From: Winogradskyella sp. MH6
GTDB taxonomy: Bacteria > Bacteroidota > Bacteroidia > Flavobacteriales > Flavobacteriaceae
Reading direction: 5' to 3'
Assembly (NCBI RefSeq): GCF_022810765.1
Contig: NZ_CP094494.1
Coordinates: forward strand, 2,914,001 to 2,978,000
Length of the DNA stretch: 64,000 nt
This document shows positions 1 through 8,419 of this stretch, one piece after another. Made by a program: the position numbers and the translations under genes. Position 1 is the stretch's first letter; the number at the start of each line of letters is the position of its first letter. The notes below the pieces were generated by a model. That model saw only the letters and a list, made by a program, of their open reading frames with translations. It had not been told where the DNA came from and made no database searches.

Positions 1-131
1 AGTAATTCTTCAGAAAAATAATCTTCTTCTAAATACCAATGTAAGCGATGTGGAACGTGTTTCTTTTTAAGACGTTTTATCTCTTTAAAACGACTATCCT
101 CCAAACGATCTAAACGACTTTCCGCTGCCAT
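1..131 (-). CDS. Partial CDS, possible glutathionylspermidine-synthase-like (YgiC/YjfC type) protein, N-terminus only
   Basis: An open frame starts at an ATG at 131 and runs off the left edge of the window, giving about 43 residues that begin MAAESRLDRLEDSRFKEIKR and go on to a segment rich in W, Y and acidic residues (LHWYLEEDYFSEE). The ATG lies inside the 3' end of the neighbouring lipoprotein gene, in another frame, directly after an AGAGGAT stretch that can act as ribosome binding site, so the two genes look translationally coupled. The functional guess comes from context: in enterobacteria YgiB- or YjfM-like lipoproteins sit next to YgiC/YjfC proteins with a glutathionylspermidine-synthase fold. 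The fragment itself is too short to prove this. Confidence 0.4.
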   Translation of the reverse strand, partial: MAAESRLDRLEDSRFKEIKRLKKKHVPHRLHWYLEEDYFSEEL

Positions 132-654
132 ATCCTCTAGATGATTTTCCTGGTACACTAACTCTTCGAGATGTTGCAGAGCTTCTTAAATCGTTTTTTA
201 AGCCTGTAGATTTATTATAAGCAGAAGCGTTTTTGTAGTTACTTTGGTTTGGTGTAACGTTGCGTAAACTTCTATTAAAATAAGAAGCGGCTAACGAATA
301 GTATAGGATGCTTCTTAAACCCGAATGACGACTGTAAGACGACTCGTCATTTTTCATTTTTCTTAAAGATAATGTATCTGTTGTTCCTTCTAATGTGTGT
401 ACAATAGCAATAGATTTATCTTTATCGTCAATTAAACGCTCATCGATGATTTTATAATCATTCCCTGGTTCTACTTCTTCAACCTCAGTGATAACACCTT
501 GAGTAGATTCGTAAACAGTTTCTTGCTGTGCATCTTTAATGTGTGGACTTGGATCGTCGTCGCCACAACTCTGAAGTGTTAACGCAGCAGCTACAGCAGC
601 CATAAGCGTTATTTTTTTAGTTAAAGCAAGACCAGTTATAATTTTTTTATTCAT
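94..654 (-). CDS. Small lipoprotein, YgiB/DUF1190-like
   Basis: A 186-residue lipoprotein. The start is placed at ATG 654 (MNKKIITGLALTKK) because the longer frame from 687 adds a non-signal-like extension. The signal peptide ends in a lipobox (LTLQSC, then GDDDPSP), and the acidic residues after Cys are typical of Bacteroidota lipoproteins. The middle is acidic; the last third is rich in Ser, Arg, Tyr and Gly and ends SGKSFRSFGG, a low-complexity tail like that of YgiB/YjfM proteins. It overlaps the next minus-strand gene (start at 131) and is divergent from the spermidine-synthase-like gene at 694. The lipoprotein call is firm; the family assignment is inferred from tail composition and neighbours. 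Confidence 0.6.
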   Translation of the reverse strand: MNKKIITGLALTKKITLMAAVAAALTLQSCGDDDPSPHIKDAQQETVYESTQGVITEVEEVEPGNDYKIIDERLIDDKDKSIAIVHTLEGTTDTLSLRKMKNDESSYSRHSGLRSILYYSLAASYFNRSLRNVTPNQSNYKNASAYNKSTGLKNDLRSSATSRRVSVPGKSSRGYGSGKSFRSFGG

Positions 655-693
655 CTTTGACAGGTTAATTTGCTCAAACATAATCAATTTTTA

Positions 694-2220
694 ATGAATA
701 AAAAAGCACTAATTCCATTTGCTGTATTTATTGCAGGTTTATGCTCAATCATCTACGAATTATTAATCAGTACTACTGCAACTTATTTTTTGGGAGATGG
801 AGTAAGACAGTTTTCAATAATTATTGGTGTGTATCTATTTTCTATGGGAATAGGTGCCTTTTTGTCTAAGTTTTTTAAGGATAAACCACTGACGTTTTTT
901 ATCAATGTTGAGTATTTACTTGGGTTTATTGGAGGCGTTTCTGTGCCACTGCTTTATATGCTATTTGTGTACGTATCTCCAATGGTTTTACAAATAAGTT
1001 GTTTGGCAATTATTTTTGTAATAGGCTTACTTACAGGTATGGAAGTGCCATTACTAACCTTTGCCTTAGAGGAGAGCAACATTAAAAACAACCTTTCTAA
1101 CGTGTTGTCCTTAGATTATATTGGTGGACTTATTGCCACCTTGATTTTTCCATTTATCATTCTTCCATTTGTTGGCTTGTACTATTCGTCGCTAATCTTC
1201 GGAATTGTAAATATTGTCTTAGGTATTCTTTTGAATTACACCTTGCTCAAAGACAAAAAACGAAACAGTATTTTTGGGTTTATAGCAGTCATTGCACTGT
1301 TGGTTTTGGTGCTATTTGGTGGTAAACTTTTAAAAGTTTGGGATCAGAAAATTTACAAGCGTCCGATTGTATTGAATGAGCAAACACCATATCAAAAAAT
1401 TGTAATGACCAAAACACAAGGGGATGTTAGGTTGTATCTAAATAGGGTAATACAATTTTCATCTGCAGATGAGCATCGTTACCATGAATCATTGGTGCAT
1501 ATTCCTTTAGCGATGCATTACAACCCAAAGCGTGTTTTAATTCTTGGAGGTGGCGAAAATTTAGCAAGTAGAGAAGTGCTAAAGCATAGTTCTGTGCAGC
1601 GTGTTGATGTTGTAGATATTGATAGTACCATGTTTTATCTGGCAAAAGAGAACAAGTATTTAAAGGACATTAACGCTGATGCTGCAATAAATGAAAAAGT
1701 AAATCTCATACCTGAAGATGCGTTTACTTATCTTTTTAATAATACTGAAAAGTACGATGTAATCATTGCAGATTTGCCAGACCCAACCAATCAGGCATTG
1801 GCAAGATTGTACAGCAAGCAGTTTTTTTTAATGGCAAAGCGAAACCTTAAAAAAGATGGTGTTTTTGTAACACAATCTGGTGAAATCTATTTCTCAAATA
1901 AAGTTTTTAGTTGTATCAACAATACCTTGGCATCAGTTTTTGAAGACGTACAACCTTATCATACCTATATACCATCATTTGGAGATTGGGGATTTATTAT
2001 TGCCAGACATGAAGGAAACGACAGTAAAGTAGATACTAAAGCTTTACCAGAAGATTTAAAATATCTCAACCCAAACCAAATAGAGCAAGCCTTTATTTTT
2101 CCTAAGGATATTACCATTGCAGACACTAAGCAGAATACATTAGACAACCCAATTATTCTTAATTATTTCTTAGACGAGTGGGAAAAATGGAAAGTAGATT
2201 TTGAAGCTGGGACGAAATAG
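694..2220 (+). CDS. Membrane-anchored spermidine-synthase-like (polyamine aminopropyltransferase-type) protein
   Basis: A 508-residue protein with two parts. The first ~215 residues hold about six to seven hydrophobic segments. The C-terminal half is a Rossmann methyltransferase-like domain of the spermidine synthase family: a GGGEN nucleotide loop near residue 284 (classical enzymes have GGGDG), VVDID soon after for the second strand, and a DLPDP motif near residue 360, equivalent to the catalytic D-x-x-D-P region. Start ATG 694 is preferred over the TTG at 670, which would overlap the divergent promoter region. Such multi-TM SpeE-like proteins are common in bacteria and often cluster with DUF350, DUF4178 or GSP-synthase-like genes. 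Whether it makes spermidine is unknown; the changed GGGEN loop leaves the substrate open. Confidence 0.8.
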   Translation: MNKKALIPFAVFIAGLCSIIYELLISTTATYFLGDGVRQFSIIIGVYLFSMGIGAFLSKFFKDKPLTFFINVEYLLGFIGGVSVPLLYMLFVYVSPMVLQISCLAIIFVIGLLTGMEVPLLTFALEESNIKNNLSNVLSLDYIGGLIATLIFPFIILPFVGLYYSSLIFGIVNIVLGILLNYTLLKDKKRNSIFGFIAVIALLVLVLFGGKLLKVWDQKIYKRPIVLNEQTPYQKIVMTKTQGDVRLYLNRVIQFSSADEHRYHESLVHIPLAMHYNPKRVLILGGGENLASREVLKHSSVQRVDVVDIDSTMFYLAKENKYLKDINADAAINEKVNLIPEDAFTYLFNNTEKYDVIIADLPDPTNQALARLYSKQFFLMAKRNLKKDGVFVTQSGEIYFSNKVFSCINNTLASVFEDVQPYHTYIPSFGDWGFIIARHEGNDSKVDTKALPEDLKYLNPNQIEQAFIFPKDITIADTKQNTLDNPIILNYFLDEWEKWKVDFEAGTK

Positions 2221-2230
2221 GTTTTTTGAT

Positions 2231-2695
2231 ATGAGAAACATAGTATTGATATATCATCTAGTAGTATTTTTATTAAGTTTTATAGTGAACACTTTCTATT
2301 TTTTAGAAAACTCATTTCAGTTGTATTACATAGCTATTTCACAATTAATTTGTCTTTTGGGAATTTACTTTTCTTTTATTCTGGTCAGAAAGAATAATTC
2401 AGAAAATAGAATGGCATACAACTTTTTATTTGGAATAAATTTGGTGCAAATTTTTCCATTCTCGATTTATGGTTTGACTGTTAAAATTATTTTTGGCTCT
2501 TTTTTATTACTATCATTGCGTCGTTTCGGATTAAATGCTGATTTGATTTATAAAACTGAATTGAATTTATATTTAAATCAGTTTTATATAAAATATGAGC
2601 CAAATTCAAAGATTTTTTATTTTGGAATTAATGTTATTCAGTTAGTATTTTCTATCTATTTTTTTAGAATTATAAGGAATATGAGATTAATATAG
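2231..2695 (+). CDS. Hypothetical small membrane protein
   Basis: A 154-residue protein, start ATG 2231, ten bases after the stop of the spermidine-synthase-like gene and probably co-transcribed with it. It contains four hydrophobic segments (about residues 5-25, 33-52, 62-95 and 130-150) and a short basic C-terminus (RIIRNMRLI). I recognise no family motif. Composition is strongly AT-rich (many Ile, Phe, Asn and Lys), more so than the upstream gene. A bidirectional terminator follows at 2721-2740. It could be an accessory subunit of the neighbouring membrane enzyme or an unrelated inner-membrane protein. Confidence 0.65.
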   Translation: MRNIVLIYHLVVFLLSFIVNTFYFLENSFQLYYIAISQLICLLGIYFSFILVRKNNSENRMAYNFLFGINLVQIFPFSIYGLTVKIIFGSFLLLSLRRFGLNADLIYKTELNLYLNQFYIKYEPNSKIFYFGINVIQLVFSIYFFRIIRNMRLI

Positions 2696-2720
2696 TATTC
2701 TGAATTATAAATATAAAAAA

Positions 2721-2750
2721 GGACAAGCTAACACTTGTCCTTTCTTCTTT
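2721..2750. terminator. Bidirectional rho-independent terminator
   Basis: A perfect 7-bp stem GGACAAG/CTTGTCC (2721-2727 and 2734-2740) with a 6-base loop. Six A's precede it and a T-rich run follows, so it can work for the plus-strand membrane gene ending at 2695 and the minus-strand envelope operon ending at 2771. Confidence 0.8.
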
Positions 2751-2770
2751 TTTGGTTGATTGATTGGGCA

Positions 2771-3496
2771 CTAGTTGCTAACGCTACCAGAACCTGTTAC
2801 TTTAGTGTCTTTGTTTGTTGGGTTTCCTGAATATTTTACATCACCAGAACCTGTAATTCTTACTTTAAGTTCACCATTACAAACCACGTTAGCACCACCA
2901 GAACCAGTAATTTTTGCAGTAACATTAGTGCTGTCTAAATCGCTACCATCAAAATCTCCAGAGCCTGTTATTTTTGTCATTAAATCTGTGGTAGAACCAC
3001 TTAACTCTATATCGCCTGAGCCAGAAATACTACTTTCTACTGAATTAGAACTAATATTTAATTCTATATCGCCAGAACCTGCAATAGATACATCAAAATG
3101 ATCTGATTTTATAGTCCCTGAATTTTCAATATCACCAGAGCCAGCTAAGGATACAGAGTTGATAGATTCATAAGGAATTGTTACAATAATAGTCTTTGTT
3201 GGTCTTAGATTAATTCCGTCTTTAACCTTTACAACGAGTTTACCATCTTCAACTTTGGTAACAATGTATTCCATAAGATTAGCATCGCCTTCAATCGTAA
3301 TGTTTCCTTCTTTGCCTTGTACCAGTTTAAAATTCATTGGTCCTGCAGATTTTAAGCCATCATAATCGCCAGTAGATCTGTTTTCTGTAGTGATGTTTCC
3401 ATCGCCTTTAACTTTTTTCCATTTTCCCCATTGTGCACAAGATGTTGTCACACTAAAGAGAAAAGCGACTAGCATAATTGATTTTAATAATTTCAT
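2771..3496 (-). CDS. Head-GIN domain (DUF2807) putative surface lipoprotein
   Basis: A 241-residue exported protein. The N-terminal signal sequence ends in a lipobox-like TTSCAQ, suggesting a lipoprotein. The body matches the head-GIN/DUF2807 family of Bacteroidota (auto-transporter adhesin head-like): LVQGKEGNITIEGDANL and the closing repeats of GSGD type. From about residue 118 seven turns of about 20 residues carry AGSGD, SGSGD or TGSGD, as expected for a single-stranded beta-solenoid. It is the last gene of the sigma/anti-sigma operon, 47 bp after the preceding gene; that gap holds an 18-base A tract. Function is not established; an envelope role under the ECF sigma factor is the reasonable inference. 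Confidence 0.8.
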   Translation of the reverse strand: MKLLKSIMLVAFLFSVTTSCAQWGKWKKVKGDGNITTENRSTGDYDGLKSAGPMNFKLVQGKEGNITIEGDANLMEYIVTKVEDGKLVVKVKDGINLRPTKTIIVTIPYESINSVSLAGSGDIENSGTIKSDHFDVSIAGSGDIELNISSNSVESSISGSGDIELSGSTTDLMTKITGSGDFDGSDLDSTNVTAKITGSGGANVVCNGELKVRITGSGDVKYSGNPTNKDTKVTGSGSVSN

Positions 3497-3523
3497 GTTT
3501 TTGAATTGTTTGGTTACTGTTCG

Positions 3524-3541
3524 TTTTTTTTTTTTTTTTTT
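3524..3541. repeat. 18-base homopolymer T tract (poly-A on the coding strand)
   Basis: Eighteen consecutive T's lie in the 47-bp gap between two minus-strand genes, so the transcript reads A18 about 28 bases upstream of the ATG of the head-GIN gene. Tracts this long are prone to slipped-strand length change and could alter spacing or translation of the downstream gene. Confidence 0.9.
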
Positions 3542-3543
3542 GA

Positions 3544-4635
3544 TTATTGTTGTTTAAAGCTTACGCTTCCGTACTGTGATTTTATTTTTACATAGTTGCC
3601 AGAACCTTTAGAGCCGTGATAACCATTGTATTTTTTTTCAAAAGAATCGACTTCCTTGTTGGTAAAATTAAATGCGTCTGAATCTCTCAATGAGGCGTAT
3701 TCTAAATTGATATCAAAATCAAAACTATAGTTGCTGTCATAGCCAATGGTAATGCCCATAAATTCCGAATCAATATCAATGTTTTTGGCTTTTGAAGCCA
3801 TACGATCTATTTTAAAAGATCCATAATTAGCTCTAACTCTAACACTTTTGTAAACGTTTCCTAATCTAAGGGATAGATAATCTCCGTTTCCACTAAGGTT
3901 ATTGACGTTATCAACTTTTAGAGAGCCATAATCACAGACATATTCTACATTTTCTGCAACTTCAACAACAGAATTGGAGTAATCTGCATTGATTTTTAAG
4001 TTTTCGGCTTTGGCTACTGTAAAGCCACTATAATCGGCATTAATTCTTCCGCCTTTAATGTATTCAAAGTAACTGTTGTTGGTATAATCAAAACGGATTT
4101 CGTTATTGTCTGAAAGTAATTCTTTGGTCGTTATTTTGCCATAATCGCATATAATTTTGGCACTACCTTCTAATCTGTCAAGGTTTATTGAACCATAATC
4201 GTTATTAAGGTCTACGTTGCCAGACATTGGCATTTTTACAACATAATTGATCTCTAGTTTAAGATTCATCTTTTTACCCCAATTCCACCAGCCTTTGTCA
4301 TTCTTTCCAATTTTGGTAATGGCAGATACATAATCGTTGCTCGATGAAAACTCAACATCAATATTTTTTAAACGGTCTTCAACTTTTTCGGCATTATTAC
4401 CAGTAACTTTAATGGTAATATCAAAATCAATTTTGTTTTGATCCCAGGTAATCACTTCGAGATTACCATAACTATTACTGATTTTTAGCGTAGCGTTAGA
4501 AGATACATTAAAAGACTTCTTAATGTTGTGCTCTTTAGTCGTTTTAGCAACCTTAGGGCTTGTATTTGCTAATGCAATAAATGGCATTAGCAAAACGAGT
4601 ATTGCTATTTTAAAGTGTATTTTTAGGTTCATCAT
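3544..4635 (-). CDS. DUF4097-like beta-solenoid exported protein
   Basis: A 363-residue exported protein with a signal peptide (hydrophobic residues about 8-23, ending IALANTS). After SSNATLKISNSYGNLEVITW, typical of the DUF4097 family, come repeated turns of about 20 residues with an NDYGS, CDYGK, ADYSG or ANYGS pattern, i.e. a beta-helix made of short strands. ATG 4635 and ATG 4632 are both possible; either start lies inside the end of the anti-sigma gene, so the two are translationally coupled. The partner gene downstream encodes another solenoid protein. DUF4097 and head-GIN proteins often accompany sigma/anti-sigma pairs in Bacteroidota; the molecular function is unknown. Confidence 0.75.
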   Translation of the reverse strand: MMNLKIHFKIAILVLLMPFIALANTSPKVAKTTKEHNIKKSFNVSSNATLKISNSYGNLEVITWDQNKIDFDITIKVTGNNAEKVEDRLKNIDVEFSSSNDYVSAITKIGKNDKGWWNWGKKMNLKLEINYVVKMPMSGNVDLNNDYGSINLDRLEGSAKIICDYGKITTKELLSDNNEIRFDYTNNSYFEYIKGGRINADYSGFTVAKAENLKINADYSNSVVEVAENVEYVCDYGSLKVDNVNNLSGNGDYLSLRLGNVYKSVRVRANYGSFKIDRMASKAKNIDIDSEFMGITIGYDSNYSFDFDINLEYASLRDSDAFNFTNKEVDSFEKKYNGYHGSKGSGNYVKIKSQYGSVSFKQQ

Positions 4636-5173
4636 TGTTGGTTTTTAATTCTTTAATAGTTTCAATTTGTTCTAGAACTGTGTTTAAAACATCTATTCTG
4701 TTCTGAAAGTTGTTGATCATAGCATAAATAACACGCTGGTCTTTGTTGCTTTCAGTTAAATCTGTTTTTAGCTTTTGATAGTCTTTTTCTAACAGTTCAA
4801 TTCGATTTAAAGCGTCTGTAATAACTTGCTCAGTTAAAGGTGAACGCTCACTGTTTAGCTTTTTTAATTCAGCATTAATTGTGGTTGTAAAGAAATCTTG
4901 AGTTTGGGACATTTCAGGCGAAACACTTGCTAAATCCATAACTTCTGGTTGCGCATTGATAGTCGTAAATACACCTAAGCAAATAATTACAGAGGCAGCA
5001 ATAGCTATCAATGGTTTCCAATTAAAGTTTATAATTTTCTTGGTTTCGACAGAAGCAACATCAGTTGCATTCAGTTTCTTTAAAAAACGGCTTTCATGAC
5101 CTGACTTAGGTTCGTTGATATCAAACTCACCTTTCAGTCCTTCAAACAAATCTTTTATAATATCTTTTTCCAT
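4610..5173 (-). CDS. Probable membrane anti-sigma factor
   Basis: A 187-residue protein with a soluble N-terminal part (about residues 1-50), one transmembrane segment near residues 52-70 (PLIAIAASVIICLGVFTTI) and a periplasmic part predicted to form coiled coil (about residues 100-180, rich in Glu, Leu, Lys and Asn). This layout, and its position 11 bp after an ECF sigma gene, mark it as the cognate anti-sigma factor, though I see no clear zinc-binding HxxxCxxC motif, so it is not a standard ZAS-type protein. It would hold the sigma factor at the membrane until an envelope signal releases it. Its 3' end overlaps the next gene by about 25 bp. Confidence 0.7.
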   Translation of the reverse strand: MEKDIIKDLFEGLKGEFDINEPKSGHESRFLKKLNATDVASVETKKIINFNWKPLIAIAASVIICLGVFTTINAQPEVMDLASVSPEMSQTQDFFTTTINAELKKLNSERSPLTEQVITDALNRIELLEKDYQKLKTDLTESNKDQRVIYAMINNFQNRIDVLNTVLEQIETIKELKTNNDEPKNTL

Positions 5174-5184
5174 AAATCAATAAT

Positions 5185-5736
5185 TTAGGCTGTTAGCTCT
5201 AATTTCTTTCTTAAACTTTCTTTGGCTCTAGAAATCATGGTTCTGCAATTAGCATAAGAAATATCCATAATATCACAGATTTCATCATAATCATAGCCTT
5301 CAATGAGATGAAGCGTTAATCCTAAACTATAATTAGGTTTTAAGGTTTTCATTATACTGATAATTTGTTTCACTTTATCATCGTTTTGGCTATGCTCTTC
5401 AATGCCGTTATCATCTTCAACTTTATACATTATTGTTTCTAAAGGCACTTCATTTTGTTTTACGGTTTTGTTGTAATGTGCAATACTATTATTCACCACA
5501 ATACGTTTTAACCATGCACCAAATAATTTGGTATCCTCCAGAGTTTCAAGTTTTGTAAAAGCCGTTAAAAATGATTCTTGCATAATGTCTTCAGCTTTAT
5601 AAGAATCTTTTACAATTCTCAAAGCTGTGTTATACATGGCTTTGTTGTATCTATTGTAAACTTCTAACTGCGCACGTTGGTTACAAGATTTACAAAGCAC
5701 TAATAACTGCTCGATATTTTGATTGGTTGATGTCAA
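5185..5736 (-). CDS. ECF-type RNA polymerase sigma factor
   Basis: A 183-residue sigma-70 family protein of ECF size. Region 2 covers about residues 20-90 (RYNKAMYNTALRIV, then the conserved DIMQESF and LFGAWLKRIVVNN). Region 4 covers about residues 120-178 (LHLIEGYDYDEICDIMDIS followed by CRTMISRAKESLRKKL, a helix-turn-helix). It is the first gene of a four-gene minus-strand operon with the anti-sigma factor and two exported solenoid proteins, which are the likely regulon core. Such units usually autoregulate. I could not find a convincing promoter in the 5737-5965 intergenic stretch. Confidence 0.9.
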   Translation of the reverse strand: MTSTNQNIEQLLVLCKSCNQRAQLEVYNRYNKAMYNTALRIVKDSYKAEDIMQESFLTAFTKLETLEDTKLFGAWLKRIVVNNSIAHYNKTVKQNEVPLETIMYKVEDDNGIEEHSQNDDKVKQIISIMKTLKPNYSLGLTLHLIEGYDYDEICDIMDISYANCRTMISRAKESLRKKLELTA

Positions 5737-5860
5737 AAAAACAATTGCTTTATTCTATAGATGGAGGTGTTTGTACATTGTTACACTTTTAGCAAAAAAA
5801 CTTTTAAGATGTCCCAAAGGTAATGGCATAACAATTGAATTATTACAAGTGTGAATAACT

Positions 5861-5890
5861 TTGAATATCTTCTAACACGTTGATATTCAA
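5861..5890. promoter_or_regulatory. Inverted repeat upstream of lon
   Basis: A perfect 9-bp inverted repeat, TTGAATATC (5861-5869) and GATATTCAA (5882-5890), with a 12-base spacer, lies in the divergent gap between the sigma factor gene and lon, about 75 bp before the lon start. It has no T run, so it is more likely an operator than a terminator. It is not the CIRCE element. Confidence 0.35.
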
Positions 5891-5965
5891 TATAAAGTTA
5901 ATTATTAATACATTTAAACAAATGCTGTTCTGCTATTTTTAATGACAGAATGGCTTAAAAATAAT

Positions 5966-8419
5966 ATGAAGAAATCAAATTTTTTAAGTCTTGACAGTTT
6001 GTCATTACAGGATTTTGACGAAAATTCAGAATTAATTCCATTAATGACTCCAGAAGATGAGGAATTAATTAATAATGAATCTTTACCAGAGTCCTTGCCA
6101 ATTCTACCATTACGAAATACTGTGTTGTTTCCTGGTGTTGTAATTCCTATTACAGCAGGAAGAGACACCTCTATCAAACTTATAGATGATGCCAATAAAG
6201 GAGGAAAAGTTATAGGTGTTGTAGCGCAAAAGGACGAATTGGTTGAGAACCCTTCTGCTCAAGATATTTATAAAACAGGTACAGTTGCACGTATTCTTAA
6301 AGTGCTAAAAATGCCAGATGGTAATACAACGGTTATTATTCAAGGTAAAAAGCGTTTTATGGTTAATGAAGTTATTTCAGAAAAACCATACTTAACCGCA
6401 ACAATTTCTGATTTATCTGAGACTAAACCAGAAGCAGGAAATGAAGAATTTTCAGCAATTATAGACTCTATAAAAGATTTATCATTAGAGATTATTAAAG
6501 AAAGTCCAAACATTCCTACTGAGGCTACTTTTGCTATAAAAAACATAGAAAGTAACTCGTTCTTGGTGAATTTTGTGTCTTCAAATATGAATCTTAAGGT
6601 CGAAGAAAAACAGGAGCTTTTAAAGATCAATGATTTAAAAGAACGTGCGCTTCAGACTTTAAAATACATGAACTTAGAATATCAAAAACTTGAGTTAAAG
6701 AACGATATTCAAAGTAAGGTTCAGAGTGACATGAACCAGCAACAGCGTGAGTATTTCTTGCATCAACAGATGAAAACCATTCAGGAAGAATTGGGTGGTG
6801 GTGTATCTTCTGGTCAGGAGATAGAAGATATGAAAGCACGTGCTAAGGAAAAGAACTGGGACGATAAAGTAAAAGAGCATTTTGACAAAGAATTAGCCAA
6901 AATGCAACGTATGAATCCTCAGGTTGCAGAATATTCTATTCAGCGTAATTATCTCGATTTATTTTTAGACTTACCATGGAATGAATACAGTGAGGATAAG
7001 TTCGATTTAAAACGTGCTATGAAAATCCTAGATCGCGATCATTTTGGATTAGACGATGTTAAAAAACGAATCATAGAATATTTAGCAGTTTTAAAGCTTC
7101 GTAATGATATGAAGTCGCCAATACTTTGTTTGTATGGACCTCCAGGTGTTGGTAAAACATCCTTAGGAAAATCTATTGCAGAGGCTTTAGGTAGAGAATA
7201 TGTAAGAATTTCACTTGGTGGTTTACGTGACGAAGCTGAGATTAGAGGTCATAGAAAAACCTATATTGGCGCAATGCCAGGGCGAATTATTCAGAGTTTA
7301 AAGAAAGCTGGCACATCTAATCCTGTGTTTGTTTTAGATGAGATTGATAAATTGTCTTCTGGTCATCAAGGCGATCCTTCGTCTGCGATGTTAGAAGTTC
7401 TAGATCCTGAGCAAAACAGTGAGTTTTATGATAACTTCCTAGAAATGGGTTACGACCTTTCTAAGGTTATGTTTATAGCAACGTCTAATAGCCTTAATAC
7501 CATTCAACCAGCATTAAGAGATCGTATGGAAATCATTAATGTTACGGGTTATACTATTGAAGAAAAAGTAGAAATTGCAAAACGTCACTTATTACCAAAG
7601 CAGCTCAAAGAACATGGTTTAGATAGCAAATCACTAAAAATAGGAAAGCCGCAATTAGAAAAAATCGTTGAAGGCTATACGCGTGAGTCTGGTGTTAGAG
7701 GATTAGAGAAGCAAATTGCAAAAATGGTGCGTTATGCCGCCAAAAATATCGCAATGGAAGAGGACTACAATGTCAAAGTCTCTAACGAAGATATTATTGA
7801 AGTCTTAGGATCACCAAGATTAGAACGCGATAAATATGAAAATAATAACGTAGCGGGTGTGGTTACAGGCTTGGCTTGGACTAGAGTAGGAGGTGATATT
7901 TTGTTTATTGAGTCTATACTTTCAAAAGGAAAAGGTAGTCTTACCATAACAGGAAACCTTGGTAAAGTAATGCGCGAGTCTGCTACGATAGCTATGGAAT
8001 ATATCAAAGCTAATGCAGATGAGTTTGGTATAAATCCTGAAGTTTTTGATAAGTACAATGTACATATTCATGTTCCGGAAGGCGCTACACCAAAAGACGG
8101 ACCAAGTGCTGGTGTTACGATGTTAACGTCTTTAGTGTCGTTGTTTACGCAACGTAAAGTGAAGAAAAGTTTGGCTATGACGGGTGAAATTACTTTGAGA
8201 GGAAAAGTGTTGCCTGTTGGTGGAATTAAAGAAAAAATCTTAGCTGCTAAGCGCGCAAAAATTAAAGAGATTCTTTTGTGTGAAGATAATAAGCGCGATA
8301 TTGACGAAATAAAGCCAGAATATCTAAAAGGCTTAACCTTCCATTATGTGAAAGATATGAGTGAGGTTTTGGATATTGCGATTACAAATCAAAAAGTAAA
8401 GAATGCTAAAAAGCTTTAA
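5966..8419 (+). CDS. lon: ATP-dependent Lon protease
   Basis: An 817-residue Lon protease (LonA), the cytosolic AAA+ protease for misfolded and regulatory proteins. Order: LON substrate-binding domain (about residues 45-240, [18 protein letters not shown]), a helical linker, an AAA+ module with Walker A GPPGVGKT at 391-398 and Walker [10 protein letters not shown], and the Ser-Lys protease domain with catalytic Ser714 in DGPSAGVT and Lys757 in GGIKEK. I prefer ATG 5966 ([15 protein letters not shown]), the usual flavobacterial N-terminus as I recall it; an in-frame ATG at 5942 would add eight residues. The stop overlaps the start of the downstream LysM gene by 17 bp. All catalytic residues are present. 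Confidence 0.96.
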   Translation: MKKSNFLSLDSLSLQDFDENSELIPLMTPEDEELINNESLPESLPILPLRNTVLFPGVVIPITAGRDTSIKLIDDANKGGKVIGVVAQKDELVENPSAQDIYKTGTVARILKVLKMPDGNTTVIIQGKKRFMVNEVISEKPYLTATISDLSETKPEAGNEEFSAIIDSIKDLSLEIIKESPNIPTEATFAIKNIESNSFLVNFVSSNMNLKVEEKQELLKINDLKERALQTLKYMNLEYQKLELKNDIQSKVQSDMNQQQREYFLHQQMKTIQEELGGGVSSGQEIEDMKARAKEKNWDDKVKEHFDKELAKMQRMNPQVAEYSIQRNYLDLFLDLPWNEYSEDKFDLKRAMKILDRDHFGLDDVKKRIIEYLAVLKLRNDMKSPILCLYGPPGVGKTSLGKSIAEALGREYVRISLGGLRDEAEIRGHRKTYIGAMPGRIIQSLKKAGTSNPVFVLDEIDKLSSGHQGDPSSAMLEVLDPEQNSEFYDNFLEMGYDLSKVMFIATSNSLNTIQPALRDRMEIINVTGYTIEEKVEIAKRHLLPKQLKEHGLDSKSLKIGKPQLEKIVEGYTRESGVRGLEKQIAKMVRYAAKNIAMEEDYNVKVSNEDIIEVLGSPRLERDKYENNNVAGVVTGLAWTRVGGDILFIESILSKGKGSLTITGNLGKVMRESATIAMEYIKANADEFGINPEVFDKYNVHIHVPEGATPKDGPSAGVTMLTSLVSLFTQRKVKKSLAMTGEITLRGKVLPVGGIKEKILAAKRAKIKEILLCEDNKRDIDEIKPEYLKGLTFHYVKDMSEVLDIAITNQKVKNAKKL

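Noticed and set aside
1427-1645. Minus-strand ORF inside the spermidine-synthase-like gene
   Set aside because: Antisense shadow with no recognisable protein features.
2775-3101. Plus-strand ORF rich in Pro/Glu/Val opposite the head-GIN gene
   Set aside because: Its PEPV pattern is the antisense of the GSGD repeats; no promoter or start signal supports it.
5942-5965. Longer N-terminus of Lon from ATG 5942
   Set aside because: The eight added residues do not resemble the family N-terminus; ATG 5966 gives the usual MKKSNFL start. Both remain possible.
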